A stretch of DNA of 64,000 nucleotides from Mermis nigrescens. Its lineage: Eukaryota > Nematoda > Enoplea > Mermithida > Mermithidae. Positions 1 through 11,575 of the stretch are shown here, piece by piece. The notes beneath the pieces are model-generated. The model saw only the letters and a program-made list of their open reading frames with translations. It did no database searches and was not told the DNA's origin. The stretch spans positions 41,695,646-41,759,645 of the forward strand of contig JAVLUZ010000154.1 of assembly GCA_036768485.1 (NCBI GenBank), given 5' to 3'. Position numbers and translations under genes: made by a program. Numbering within the stretch: the stretch's first letter is position 1; each line of letters opens with the position of its first letter.

Positions 1-1738
1 ATCTTTGTCTTCTTATTTTCATTATTTTTCTGGAAATAAGCAGGGTTTTTGCATTAAACGATATTTGACAAAATAATAAAAAGCATGAACCCTTCGGATA
101 CAAATGTTTTCCAGAAATTTCGAAATTTGTCAACCAGAAATAATTTTGCGGATAAGAAAATGGCGAAAAAACGAAAATTTGCGCATAAGTAATAAACTTA
201 ACGGAATAATAGGACTAGGTCTGTTTTGCGAGAAGTTCACATAGGCATTGCCAGGATTTTCGCCAGCAAGGAATCCAGAAAAATTTTTCTTCATCTCTAA
301 AACCCATAAAAATTGGCGGGCCATTAAATAGCAAGTTTTTTTGGACTTTCACATCATTCTGCAATATTTGAGCACTAAAAAAAATTAGGTAAGGTATTTT
401 TTGTGAAATTTGTTCACATTTTTGACGTGAAAATGTTCATAATGCGCGCGTAGCCTTAATTTTTTGACACTTCCTGCAGTAAAACGATAGAAACAGCCAA
501 ACGATGGAGGAACGACTTATTCGATTTTACTCGCAGAACAGCATCATGCAACGCTTATTAACAACTCGTTGGCTTGTTAAAATATTGGGTACTTGGTTTA
601 TTGAATAATGTGTCTATCTATGACACGAGAGATCTCAGGTTCGATCCCTACTGAAAGAAACTTTCTGAAAACTTGTTTCGGGGGCAATATTTGGGTTTCT
701 ACTGGTGCTCCTGATGATTATAAACCCAAAACTCGCTGTTTAAAGAAGTTCCAAAAATCACAAATGACGAAATTATTCCGACGATGAGGATAGTCCGAAA
801 AAAGCGTTATTTTAAGTCTAGAACGCATTTTTATACTATGTTTTTATGGTCTTTTGATATAAAAAAATTTTCGGACTCCCTGGCAAAAATTCTGGCTAAG
901 CTTATGTCACTTTGCACCGATTTCTTTTATCTTTTGGCAGTTTCTATCGTTTTGTTGCAGTAAAAGTCAAAAGAATTAGCACTTCGAGCGCATAATACCT
1001 AAGCATTTTGCCGTCAGAAATTTCAAAAAATTTCAATAAAAAAATTAATTTTTCTATTGCTTAAATAGTACAGGACCATGTGAAAAGCAAAAAACATCTT
1101 ATTTAAAGGACCCCGCCCGTTTTTATGGGTTTTTTGATGAAAACAAAATTTTTTGAATCCCCTCCTGGCGAAAATCCTGGCTACGCCTATGCACGGGCCA
1201 GGCTCCTCAATAAACCACCACCCTGTGATTATGCATAGGGGTTAAAAACTTGTAAAAAATCAAGAAACTGCCAAAATGGAATGAAATCTGCCAAACTGGC
1301 AACACTGATGGCGCAGTGTTGTCATGCCAGGTCAAAATTTTAAAAACTGCCACAGTTCTTGAGAAGAAAGTGTCATCCTCTGTACAATGTATATGGAAGC
1401 GGCCAAAAAAACTGTCACCCTGTGGTTAAGCATATAAGTAAAAAACTTCCAAAAAATTGAGAAAATGCCAAAATGGAAGAAAAACTGGGCTAAACTTAAG
1501 AATATGGTACTTTCAGAAAAGGAGCAAAACGAATATGGAATGCCAAAATTTTTTGCCAAAATGGTAGTACACGATAAATTGAAGCGCGGAAAAAAATCTG
1601 GTGAAAATCAGAGCCATGCTTGCAAAGTTGCAGGCAACTCTCTATGTGAGTGTTGAGTGGGACGATTAAATGGCTCGATCCAAGGACTTACACATCTGTC
1701 AAAAATAAATAATATGGCCTGAAATTACAGGAGGAAGC
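1..1738. other. Intergenic, no gene recognised
   Basis: AT-rich sequence with short low-complexity runs. Open frames here are short, lack recognisable motifs and have no splice-supported extension. A GGTTCGATCC-like string near 632-642 resembles a tRNA B box, but no convincing A box or cloverleaf accompanies it. I see nothing I can call a gene. Confidence 0.5.
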
Positions 1739-1746
1739 ATAGCAAT

Positions 1747-4463
1747 TAGTGATCGACCGGGGCGACTTTTTCGACCGGGGCCGGGGCCGGGGCCGGGGCT
1801 GGCCGGCGTCAGACAAGGAAAATATTATTGCATGACACATACTTGGGGTGGGCATAGGAAAAGAAATAATGAGCGACTGTTCCATTCAGTAGTAAATGGC
1901 AAGCGCAAAGTTAGGTACGCCTATTCATATCAAGTTGTATTACTATTTATGTCACAAGAAACAAATTTAGTCCAGTGTTTCATTGTCTGAATCATCAATA
2001 AAGTCTATGTCGCTGCTCTTAGCACACTCTATATCATTTGAATCTTCGCTACTGCTACTGCTGCTGTAGCGATTGGATGCAATAGGTATTGCATGTAATA
2101 AATGAGACATCACACATTCCCATAAGGGGAGGGTACTACCCCCCCCAGGGTCCAAGACACAAGTCACTGTCAGACGATTTTTGGTGAAAACCTTTTGAAT
2201 TTTTTTAACTTAATTTTTTAGTATGGCAAAAGTGTACCTAACTATTATAATTTCACGAAGTGATACGTTATTTTAGAATGTGAGCTAGAGTAAATAGATA
2301 AACTATCACTATAAAACATGCATGTAATCGCTTAAAATTTTATGAGGGTAAATCAGTATATATACATGTAACGGCTGGAAATCAAGGGTAGGGATCCCTC
2401 GCCATTTTTAGAAGGAGGGGTTAGCGACTAGATCAAAAATGGTAAAAACACATAAAAATAGCCAAAAAAGCGCAGGTTTTCGCCAAAAAATGGGGGAGGG
2501 TGGTAAAACATATTCTGACTTTCAAAGAAGCTCGGGGCTTCAAAGCGTGGATGGAGGATGGCCCAAACCCCCTGTAACATGAATATTTCTCAGCCATTTT
2601 CAGGGGAAGGGGGTACGCGGCTCCATTTTTGCAGCCACTTACCCCCCCCCTTGAAAATCTTCAAAATGGTAGAATTTGCAATAAGGAATTCTACACCTTT
2701 TAACAGATTTTGTTCTTCAAAAATCTTTGTACATGTACAAAGACGGTCCTGAAACGTCTTTGTAGACGGTCCTGAAAACGTCTTTGTACATCAGCAAAAA
2801 TCTCCGCCGAATACAAAAAGACCGTGCTTCTAAATGTGATAATTCGGCCTGAATTTAGTTGATATTAGTTCGGCGCAAAGTGCCGAAATTTTTATGAGCT
2901 TTTGGTGGAATTCACACATAAAACTCGACTGAGAAAGCTAAAACAACTTGTACTGCAAAATCAGAAATATTACAAAAATTGTAATATGCGAACTAAATCT
3001 TGTAATAAGCAACACTGCGCTTAGAATGGAAAAAATGGAAAAATGTCAAATATTCAGAAACCCAAAAATTAGCCAAATACACTACTAAAGGTCGAAAAAC
3101 TATGTTCTACCACACTGAAATCGTAACTGTACCATATTAAAATAAGCAAAAATTTGCATGTACATAACAGTGTTTTTTTGTATTCGCCAAAGATTTTTCC
3201 CGATGTACAAAGACTTTTCAGGACTATCTTTGTACATGTACAAAGATTTTTGGGAAGATAAAAACTGTAAAAAGGTGTAAAACTCCAAAAAAATTTCGGC
3301 GCTTCGATCCGATATGAAAAATTGTCTGTCCTATATATCTTTAAAATGGCGAAATTTGTATTTAGACGCGCCGTTTTCAGACAATTTTAGTAATTTTCGG
3401 CGTTAGAAACCCAGAAATTAGCTAAAATATACAATCAAAAGTCAAAAGACCCTGTTTTACCACACTAAAATCGCTACTGTACTATATTATAATAACCAAA
3501 AATTTGTGTGTACAAAATGTACAAAGACTTTTGGGGACCATCTTTGCACATGCACAAACGGACCGTGTACAAAAAAAGCCTGGTACAAAATGTAGAACGA
3601 CTTTTGGGTACCATCTTTGTTCATGTATATACAAAGGTACATTGTACAAAAAACACTGTCACATACTGATAGTATGCGAAAATGTGTGTGTTTAAAAATA
3701 TATTTATATAATTTAGCTACAAAAATTTGTTAGCTCACACAAAGACCGTTTCGGAGATATTTGTACAAGCACAAAAATCTCGTACAACAAAATAGAGTCG
3801 GCTAATCATAGTCCACCACTTACTTTTCTAGTCTTCCAATTTGGGATTTCACCCCTCCCTCAACTCTGAACCTTAGGAAACTATTTGAGACATATTTAGT
3901 TTATTGGATCGGACGCAATTCTGCAGCATAATTTACATTCGCCTATAATTAACCTCCGTCCTAATGACTATTACACAATAAACGCGTTTTACAGCACGCG
4001 GTTCCCATTCAATTAAATGTAAAAGTGTTTTTGTAAAAATAATATCTTGAAAACGTACGATTTCCAAATAGAAATAGAACGTATTTGTCAACTCTAAATC
4101 TTTTAGCCATAGCTATGAATGAATGAGTTAAAAGTAGCCTTTAGTTTAAATAAGTTAAGTGGAGGAATCGAAAACATGCAGATTTTCCTGAACATTTATT
4201 CAGTAAAAGCCCATTTATACACAGTAGCAAAGTTATAACAAGGACCAAGTAAATATACATATGGTCTAATCAGTACAGTTGTCAAAATTAACACTTGCTC
4301 ATTGATAAATAAGTGCCAGTATCACAGCCTTTACAAAATACGAATTACACTAAATTTTTCCCGGCCATTTTTTGACCTTGTCCCGGCCGGGGCTGGGGAT
4401 GCTCAAAAATTGCCGGGATTGCCAGATTGCCGGGGCCGGGGCCAGGGCCCCGGTCGATCACTA
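1747..4463. mobile_element. hAT-like DNA transposon, non-autonomous or relic (2.7 kb)
   Basis: The ends are inverted copies of TAGTGATCGACCGGGGC (1747 onward, and its complement ending at 4463), followed inward by GGGGCC-rich repeats. The element is flanked by an exact 8-bp duplication ATAGCAAT (1739-1746 and 4464-4471). An 8-bp duplication with a YAGTG-type terminus is characteristic of the hAT superfamily. No transposase frame is recognisable. The interior is a patchwork of GTACAAAGAY/TCTTTGTAC repeats (about 2700-3800), related to sequence near 34.2 and 40.8-41.5 kb. A short acidic, serine-rich minus-strand frame (1967-2167) is the only protein-like tract and is unassigned. Confidence 0.75.
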
Positions 4464-4619
4464 ATAGCAATGAAAGAGAAGTAAGGAAAAAGGCGCGAAA
4501 AGCTGTTTGAAATTTTTAAAAACTCAAAAAACTTTTCATATTTTTTTGCATGTTTCTCTCGGTTTTACTTGACAACAAAAATCTAAGTTTTTGCTTCTAT
4601 TATACTCAGGCTTAGGCTT

Positions 4620-6935
4620 AGTATATCTGAAAAGGTGTTTTAAGCTGCTTAGGTCGAAGTCGCTCCCACTCAGGTCGATGTAGAGATGCAGAGGCCTCTA
4701 ATTTTTACTTTTGTTCCTAAAGTCAAAGCAAAGCCCTCCAAATTTTCATACCCTAAAGTTTTACGAAAATTATTTGCCAAAAAACGGCTTTTATGGAAAA
4801 AATACAAAAATTATGGTACAATTATATGCAAACAAAGGTATCGTAATCATTGTAAAATGTTACGCAAAGAAATTCATAATCATTTTTGTTTACAGGAAAG
4901 TAATTTATTGCAACATAACGATCTGAAATCCTTTTTTAGATTTGTAAATAATCGTTTAAATAATTCTCGAAGCATTCCACCTATTACTTCCACCGACAAT
5001 AATGTAGTAACTGATCTTCATTGTAAAACTAATATGTTCAATCATTACTTCTCTTCCGTATTTACCAATGATGATATTAACGATTCTTTTGTTTTTCAGA
5101 AGCGGGGCGATTTTTCTATTTCAAACATCGTCTTTGACAAAAATAATGTCTCACGGGCGATTGCTAAGATGAAAAACTCGACTTCGATAGCGCCTGATGG
5201 TTTAAGTAACTTTTTTGTTAAAAAAATTAGCTTATTATCTTCTTAAACCCCTTATCAGTATTTTTACTGTTTCTTTTTTATCAGGTGATATCCCAGACAT
5301 TTGGAGGGAGGCTTACGTTGTACCTATAATTAAAAAGGGTGACCCCTCATTAACTGAAAATTATCGTCCTGTTTCTTTATGTTGCTCAACTTGTAAGATA
5401 ATGGAAAGTATTATTAATACTCAACTATCAATTTATTTATCTACTAATGAGTTAATATCACCTTTTCAATATGGTTTCCAAAAACATAAATCTTGCGAAT
5501 TGCAACTATTAAATTGTAAACATTCTTGGGTTAAATCACTGGAATGTAAAGAAACCGTTGATATTATTTATATAGACTTTGCTAAAGCTTTTGACAAAGT
5601 CGACATATCTAAACTTCTTGTTAAATTAACTAGTTACGTTATTCAACAACACCTGTTTAATTGGTTAAAAGCTTTTCTATCTAATCGTATTCAGTGTGTT
5701 CGCGTTAATCAGTGTTTTTCAGATTATGCCGCTGTTACAAGTGGAGTTATTCAAGGGTCCATTCTTGGACCTACGTTGTTTTTGATTTTTATAAATGATA
5801 TCTTTGATAACTTGTCAAGTTCGACTTTGATGTTCGCGGATGACCTGAAAATATTCAATCTTTCCTGCAATTATCATACACTTCAGACCGATTTAGACAA
5901 AATTTCCATTTGGGCCACCAGAAATTGTTTACCAATATCATATTCTAAATGCACAGTTTTATATTTGGGCAAAAATAATCCTAAATTGTCATATACACTC
6001 AATACACAAGTTATTACGAACGATTCTGTTTATGTTCGCGATTTAGGAGTGCTAATTTCGCACAACCTGAAATTTAAGGAACATTACATTATCAAGAAAG
6101 CTTTCTTGAGATCTATCTTAATTAAAAATCCTTCTTTTCGCGCGATAAAAATAATCTCGTAAAGGCCTTCATTGTTTACGTCAGACCGATCCTTGAATAT
6201 TCCTGTGCTTTATGGAACCCCTCTTGTATTAGTGATATCAACAGGCTGAAGGCTCTTCAGCGTAAATTTACTAAATACATAGTTGGATATCATAGCCCTC
6301 TTTCTTACGACGAACGCCTTAACCAACTTAACTTGTGCCGATTAGAATTACGTCGCCTTAATATTTGCTTATGTATGATGTATCAAATTATTAGTCAAAA
6401 ATCTTGTCTTTCCATGACAGATATTTTTGTGCTTAATCAAAATACTACTCGCTGCACAAATCGTTTCAAGCTAGTTGTTCCTCTTGTCCGTTCTAATTTA
6501 CAAAATTTGACTTTTTCTATAAATAAATCTCTGTTTGGAATCACCTACCTGATTTTGTAGTCTCTTCCCCTAACTTTAATATATTCAAATCTGATTAATT
6601 GATGTCGACTTATCCAAATTTATTATAGGGCAGGCTTAAATCGTCATTTTCATGACTCGCTCATCGCCTTTTGCTGTACGCTTTTATTCTTCTGACCTTA
6701 CGTTTTATTACTCTTTTACATCTTTCGTAATTGTCGCATTTCAGTAATAAATTATTTCATTCATTCATTCATTCATTCATTGTTTAGATGCTTAGATCGA
6801 TGTATAGATAGATGCTCAGGTCGATGTAGGTCGATGTATAGATGCTTAGGTCGATGTATAGATGCTTAGGTCGACGTAAATTGGGTATCTGCATGTGATT
6901 CTACATTCAGCTGTTTCAAATACTTAGGTCGAGAA
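4620..6935. repeat. 20-bp minisatellite split by a LINE
   Basis: Units like GATGCTTAGGTCGATGTATA occur on both sides of the LINE: a few degenerate copies at about 4620-4690 and a clearer array at about 6785-6935. The LINE (about 4690-6780) therefore sits inside the array. This is seen directly; the order of events (array first, LINE second) is inferred. Confidence 0.65.
4686..6790 (+). mobile_element. CR1-like non-LTR retrotransposon, 5'-truncated and frameshifted
   Basis: Three frames in series (4686-5246, 5215-6162, about 6163-6560) read through the linker and reverse transcriptase of a CR1/Jockey-type LINE. Visible motifs are a YRPVSL block, YIDFAKAFDKVD (motif A), GVIQGSILGPTLF (motif B) and FADDLK (catalytic FADD). 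The endonuclease domain is missing from the 5' end. The reading frame changes at least twice, so the copy is dead. The 3' end is a short (ATTC)n run at about 6757-6780, typical of CR1-group elements, which end in short tandem repeats rather than poly(A). A second fragment of the same kind lies at about 45.7-46.5 kb on the minus strand. Confidence 0.85.
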
Positions 6936-7814
6936 GAGGCTAAAACGAAACCCATAGCTTTTGTAATATTGATCAAAGACGGATGAAATTTTTTCCGCGC
7001 TTTCTTGCAACACGTCCTAAGTACTGAGCGAAAAAATCGCTTTTCTGGAGTTTATTTCTCAGTATTCAGAAAGTACTATATTCTTAGGTTACTCCGAAGA
7101 ACTGTTAACCTGGCAAACTGTTCCGTTCGTTCTCTTCTTTCGTTTGACTTCACAGTAATTCATTATATACCGAAAGATCTTTTAGCAAATGAGCTATCTT
7201 GCTTTTTGATGGTATATCTGAAATATTTTTGCGCATACGTACAAGCACTGAATTATTAATCTTTTATCCTCTTTTTGAAGGTAGTGCATTTATTCGCACG
7301 GCCAACCAATTTCCTTATTACTGTAACACTCAATTCATTCCTCGCCTAACGAGTGAAACGACCTATGTATGTATACAAAAAAATTTTATATCTGCACCAT
7401 GAAGCAAGTGAAAAAATGGATACTTTACTAATAGGAAAAATAGTTAGCTGCGCGTACTCGTGCACCAGCTTGATAATATGCTGGGAAATAGCAAAAAAGC
7501 TGGGGCATTTTAGCATTCTAATAGCATATTCGTATTTTACTTTTGTTATAAAACTCGCCTTGCAACCTCATTTTAATTTTTTCTTATATGTCTGTCCCAT
7601 AGACTATGCATATTACAAACATTTAGCAGATTTTAAAAATTTTGAAAAACTGCTTTCAATTCGGGAGAACAAAGGAAACTGCTTTCAATATAGCGAGCTA
7701 AATCTGAAGTTTTGCTTACACATATCTGTCAGTTTTTAGTCAATAAACCTTTATTGTATGCCTGAAAATGACGTGAAAAATATAGATACAAACAATAACG
7801 AAAAGACGCCGACG
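6936..7814. other. No gene recognised
   Basis: Several plus-strand frames of 60-130 codons overlap here (for example 7353-7739) but show no known motif, no convincing splice sites and low-complexity composition. I treat them as chance open frames in AT-rich DNA. Confidence 0.4.
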
Positions 7815-7993
7815 TCAAAGTGGGTAATCTATATCGGCTATGACGTAAGCTACGATGGCCGTTAAAGCACTGGTATAATCGAGATCCTGCGGATCGAATA
7901 CCACAAGATTGTCGCCCGGCGAATGATGATATATAGGATAGTAGTCTCGTTTTTCGGGATCATCCAAGATGGCCGCCGGCACTCCATCTTGGC
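7815..7993 (-). pseudogene. Last exon of a second carboxypeptidase Q copy (relic)
   Basis: This 179-nt minus-strand stretch has the same length and the same splice acceptor context (CCAG|GC) as the last exon of the CPQ gene at 56,039-56,217. It reads open to a TGA and encodes DGVPAAIL, a YHHSPGDN zinc-site block and the VAYVIAD C-terminus of M28 peptidases. Its partner is the N-terminal exon relic at 9354-9730. The intervening exons, which carry the HLDSWD and TAEEQG catalytic blocks, are absent between them, so this copy cannot make an active enzyme. A partial tandem duplication of the 56-62 kb gene is the simplest explanation. Confidence 0.8.
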
Positions 7994-8059
7994 CTGGTTA
8001 AGAAGCAAAATCCATAATACATAAATCAGCTCAAAATTCAAATGCGGATGGGTGCGGAG

Positions 8060-8325
8060 CACACCTGGGCGTCGGGGGGTTTGGGGGGTATGCACCCCCC
8101 CAGAAACCAAAATACCCCCCAGAAATCAAAATACCCCATCCCCAGAATTCAATTTTTGAAAATTTTTTTCCGTTTTTTTCGCAATTTTTTGATGCCAATG
8201 GATAGTGCTTGATGAGAAACGTCGAAAAATGGTGTTTTTATCGCCCTACCACCATTTTTAAGGCCATTTTTTGACCTTCAAAAAAATCTTGCACCCCCCC
8301 AGAATTTTCTTGCTGCCCGCGTATG
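8060..8325 (+). mobile_element. MITE-A copy (hAT-type, 266 bp)
   Basis: Member of the most abundant family in the window, which I call MITE-A. It starts CACACCTGGGCG and ends GGGCAGC-type sequence closing in GTATG, giving imperfect inverted ends CAYACSTGGGC. The exact 8-bp duplication is GTGCGGAG (8052-8059 and 8326-8333). The interior has a run ending CAGAATTCAATTTTTGAAA and a segment containing GCCAATGGATAGTGC. No coding capacity. Confidence 0.85.
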
Positions 8326-8621
8326 GTGCGGAGGGTTCCGGTCTAAAAGACCCCTCGTCGCGACCCCTCCCAGGATCCAAAATATCTCGCAGATTCGGGA
8401 GTTTTTTATCGATTTTTGTCAGTTTTGCCTTGGAAAATTTTGAAAAAATGAAAAAATCTGGAACGTTACAATGGAATTGTCCAATGCAGCATAAAAAATC
8501 ACGGAGCAGGGGGAAACTTCAAAATTCGATAGTGGAGAACTTGCTGACATTTTTAACATTTCGGGAGTCCAAAATCCCAGACCCTCAACGCCCATTAACA
8601 GCCACGACCATAGATGCTCGG

Positions 8622-8848
8622 CACGGCCAATCTGGGGGAATCAGCCGGTCTGGGGATCAAGAATTGATCTTTTTTGGGCTAAAACTATATCAAAAACTCG
8701 CACAAGTGCTATTAGTGTTACAACTAAGTTCACACAGGTTCTGGTCAATTGACGGCGGCGCTTTTGAGAAAAATTTTAATTTCCGGTCATTTCTAGCCAT
8801 CATTTTGCCTATTTTCCCCAAAAACATTTCCCATTTTTCCATATAGCC
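8622..8848 (+). repeat. Dispersed repeat D copy
   Basis: About 230-bp repeat that opens with a GGCCRATCTGGGG-type string and ends with CCATTTTTCC. Related copies are at 14,561-14,795, 15,083-15,331 and 17,804-18,045, and another begins at the very end of the window (63,960). No terminal repeat or duplication was established, so the class is unknown. Confidence 0.6.
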
Positions 8849-9353
8849 GAAAATGACCGTTGCCTCATCAAACGAAAATTATTGTGTTCAACTCCTAAAA
8901 ATATATATTCTGACAAGTTAAAACTTCACATAATAAAACTTGTATTGTTCCTTTATAATCTAATGAAATTTATGTCGTTTCAATGAAAACTCTTGTAGCT
9001 ATATAGAAACGAAATACGGAACGTTGCGCCCGCCACCCTATATCGTCTCGAAATTTTTGCCCACTCAGGAAGGAACCAGCAAAATTTGTTGCACTTTAGA
9101 ACAATTTATTGCACAGAACATAAGTCAATCTGCTTCGTGATTCTTTCAACAATTTCAAAAATTTTTTCATTTTCGATAGAAATTTCAAGTGGTACCTTCG
9201 AGTTTTTAGCGAATTATTCCTACCTTTCCGTCCGCATCGTACACAAATTTATGTTTCTTCTTAGCGAAATGTTTGTTGAAGAAGCAATTAAAAATTATTT
9301 AGAATGACTGAAAACGTGAACCTACGCTAAAGAAGGCTCCGATTTATTCTGCC

Positions 9354-9730
9354 CGAAAGACGATATTGGGCGAATGTGAGACAATGGCCGAGGCGATCAC
9401 TCCATTTTCGGGAATGGCTATAGTGCCCCTGAATCCCAAAATTTTCAATTCGGCCCGGCGTAAGCTTACCAGCACGGCGCTTTTGTGACCCCTGACCCAA
9501 TATGGTAAATCTTCCAATGCTTTTTTATGCACGTTATCAAAACCTTCGGCCTTCAGAGTATGCATTAGATATTCAATCGACTGAACCAACGATTTTGATC
9601 CAGTCATTGTATGACCGAATGTGTCGGTCAAATAGGCCAGCCGATCGTACGCTTGATCTTTGCCCTCGCCCGATGTCAAATATTGGATAATTTTGGCCAC
9701 TGGTCTTGCGTATTTAGAGTTTTAATTCGT
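9354..9730 (-). pseudogene. N-terminal exon of the second carboxypeptidase Q copy (relic)
   Basis: The minus-strand frame matches the first recognised exon of the CPQ gene at 62.2-62.6 kb: KIIQYLTS, AYDRLAYLTDTFGH, LPYWVRGH and LKILGF blocks appear in the same order. The match stops after an ASAIV block, about 45 codons before the splice junction of the other copy, and then runs into unrelated sequence and a stop. A small frame change just upstream (near 9715) also breaks the frame. With the relic last exon at 7815-7993 it forms a gutted duplicate lacking all the catalytic exons. Confidence 0.8.
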
Positions 9731-10359
9731 CGCTAGCTTCCAAGTTCCTATCGTTGCGAAAGAATGATTTATAATGCGACTTCGAAATTAGAACGTCGTT
9801 GTACATTTTGAAAATTGATTTGAATTTAAAGTTGTTCAAAAGAATTTCTAAATTAAATTTAAAAAGTAAATTCGCAGTTACAGAAAGTAATAAAAAATAA
9901 AACGCTATTAGTTTAGAATTTTTAGACAAATTTATGGATACTTTAAAACAAGTTAAAAAATCAAATGATGACTGAATAAAATTAGTGATAGAAGAGACGA
10001 ACGAAAAATCGAATGACATTCGAATTTAACTTCAATTTATCTTATTTTAATTTAATTTAACTTTTAATTTAGTCAAGCTTTGGAAATTTTTTTCCGATTT
10101 TTCGACTTTTTTACCCTCGAACATCTTCGGATTAATCTTTGAACGATTCCCAAAGAATCTCACATGAATTCGCAATTAGTAATAGCAATTGCATTCAGTA
10201 AATCAAATAAAATTTGATTAAAAAAAGCTTTACGAGTGATTCACCGGAACAGGGATCCTGACAAAAAGTTTTCTGTGGGTACCGATACAGATAGTCTGAT
10301 TATTTTCGCTGAGCCTACCGACTGTACATGGACAGTAGTCAAATTCTGCGGGTCAGATT
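9731..10359. other. No gene recognised
   Basis: Strongly AT-rich. The minus-strand frame at 9714-10019 is rich in Phe, Asn, Ser and Lys without a motif and looks like compositional chance. Confidence 0.4.
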
Positions 10360-10585
10360 CATGCCTGGGCGTGAGGAGTTTGGGGGTATGCACCCCCAGA
10401 ACCCAAACCCCTCCAGAAACCAAAATACCCCCAGAATTCAATTTTTGGAAATTTTTTTGCTTTTTCGCAATTTTTTGATGTCAATGGATAGTGCTCGATT
10501 AGAAATCATTGAAAAATGGTGTTTTTTCGCCATACCAACACCATTTTTCGACCTATGAAAAATCTTGTGTCCCTGAGAATTTACT
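10360..10585 (+). mobile_element. MITE-A copy, 3'-truncated
   Basis: Starts CATGCCTGGGCG and follows the family through the GGATAGTGCTCGAT and GAAAAATGGTG segments, but stops near 10,585 before the GCCCACGTATG end. No target duplication is therefore visible. Confidence 0.7.
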
Positions 10586-10941
10586 TATATAAATACTTTT
10601 CTCGGAAAAAAACACAAAGATAAAACGAAGTCGCAAGGAAAATAGCATAGTGTAAAATGCTAAATGTCCTGAACACACAGGCAAATAAATAGCGCTGGTG
10701 TGTGCCCCATAAAAAACAGCGTTGGGCTTTTCCCTTTTCACTCGCCGTTACTGGGGGAATTCTAGTTAGTTTCTTTTCCTCTCCTTACTAATATGCTAAA
10801 CTTCAGCGGGTAATCACGCTTGAGTTGAAGTCGAAGAACGAATCGTCGAGCCACGCGTATCCCGCTTCCAAAACCACTGCTGGCTCAAAACAGGCTCGTC
10901 CGAACATAAATCGTTCACTGACGCATAAAAACACTAGCACC

Positions 10942-11211
10942 CACACCTGGGCGTGGGGTTTGGGGGTATGCAACCTTCTCCCCTTCCCCGAGAAACCAAA
11001 ATATACCCCCAGAAATCAAAATACCTCCCCAGAATTCAATTTTTGAAAATTTTTCCGTTTTTTCGCAATTTTTGATGCCAATGGATAGTGCTCGATGAAA
11101 AACGTCGAAAAATGGTAGCTTTTTTCGCCCTACCACCATTTTTAAGGCAATTTTTTGACCTTTGAAAATCTTGCATCCCCCTCCCAGAATTTTCTTGCTG
11201 CCCCACGTATG
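10942..11211 (+). mobile_element. MITE-A copy (270 bp)
   Basis: Complete copy from CACACCTGGGCG to CCCACGTATG with an exact 8-bp duplication CTAGCACC (10,934-10,941 and 11,212-11,219). Confidence 0.85.
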
Positions 11212-11435
11212 CTAGCACCGGACGAGCGAACTAATCGCAAGAAGCGAGTTAGCGCGGAAATCGGAAAACCAAAACCGTTTTCCCCAACCTACTTCAACCG
11301 GGGGTTGGAGCGGAAAAACGCCAAAACCAACCGCCGGTCAAATCTGACAAATCGCATGAGCGTCGATTCATCAGAGCTTCAAGGAATAACCGACCTTCAA
11401 CCAAACGTGGCACTAGGATTACCTAGCGCCGCAAT

Positions 11436-11575
11436 GTGCGTTCAAAATTTTAATGCTCAATGAAAAGCGTTAAAAAATGGTGTTTTTTCTATAACCATCA
11501 TTTTTGAGACCAAGACCTTTTTTTGAACTTTGAAAAATCTTGCACCCCCAGAATTTTAGTGCTGCCCTCAGCTGT
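11436..11575 (+). mobile_element. MITE-A fragment (3' half)
   Basis: Matches the second half of the family (AATGGTGTTTTTT, CTTTGAAAAATCTTGCAC, CAGAATTT..GTGCTGCCC). The 5' half is missing. Confidence 0.55.

Noticed and set aside
560..650. tRNA gene or SINE head
   Set aside because: A B-box-like GGTTCGATCC is present, but no matching A box, acceptor stem or cloverleaf.
7353..7739. 128-codon plus-strand frame as a membrane protein gene
   Set aside because: Hydrophobic and Phe/Tyr-rich by composition; no initiation context, splice support or recognised domain.
9714..10019. 101-codon minus-strand frame
   Set aside because: Phe/Asn/Ser/Lys-rich low-complexity product of AT-rich DNA, and its 3' end overlaps the CPQ relic in a different frame.
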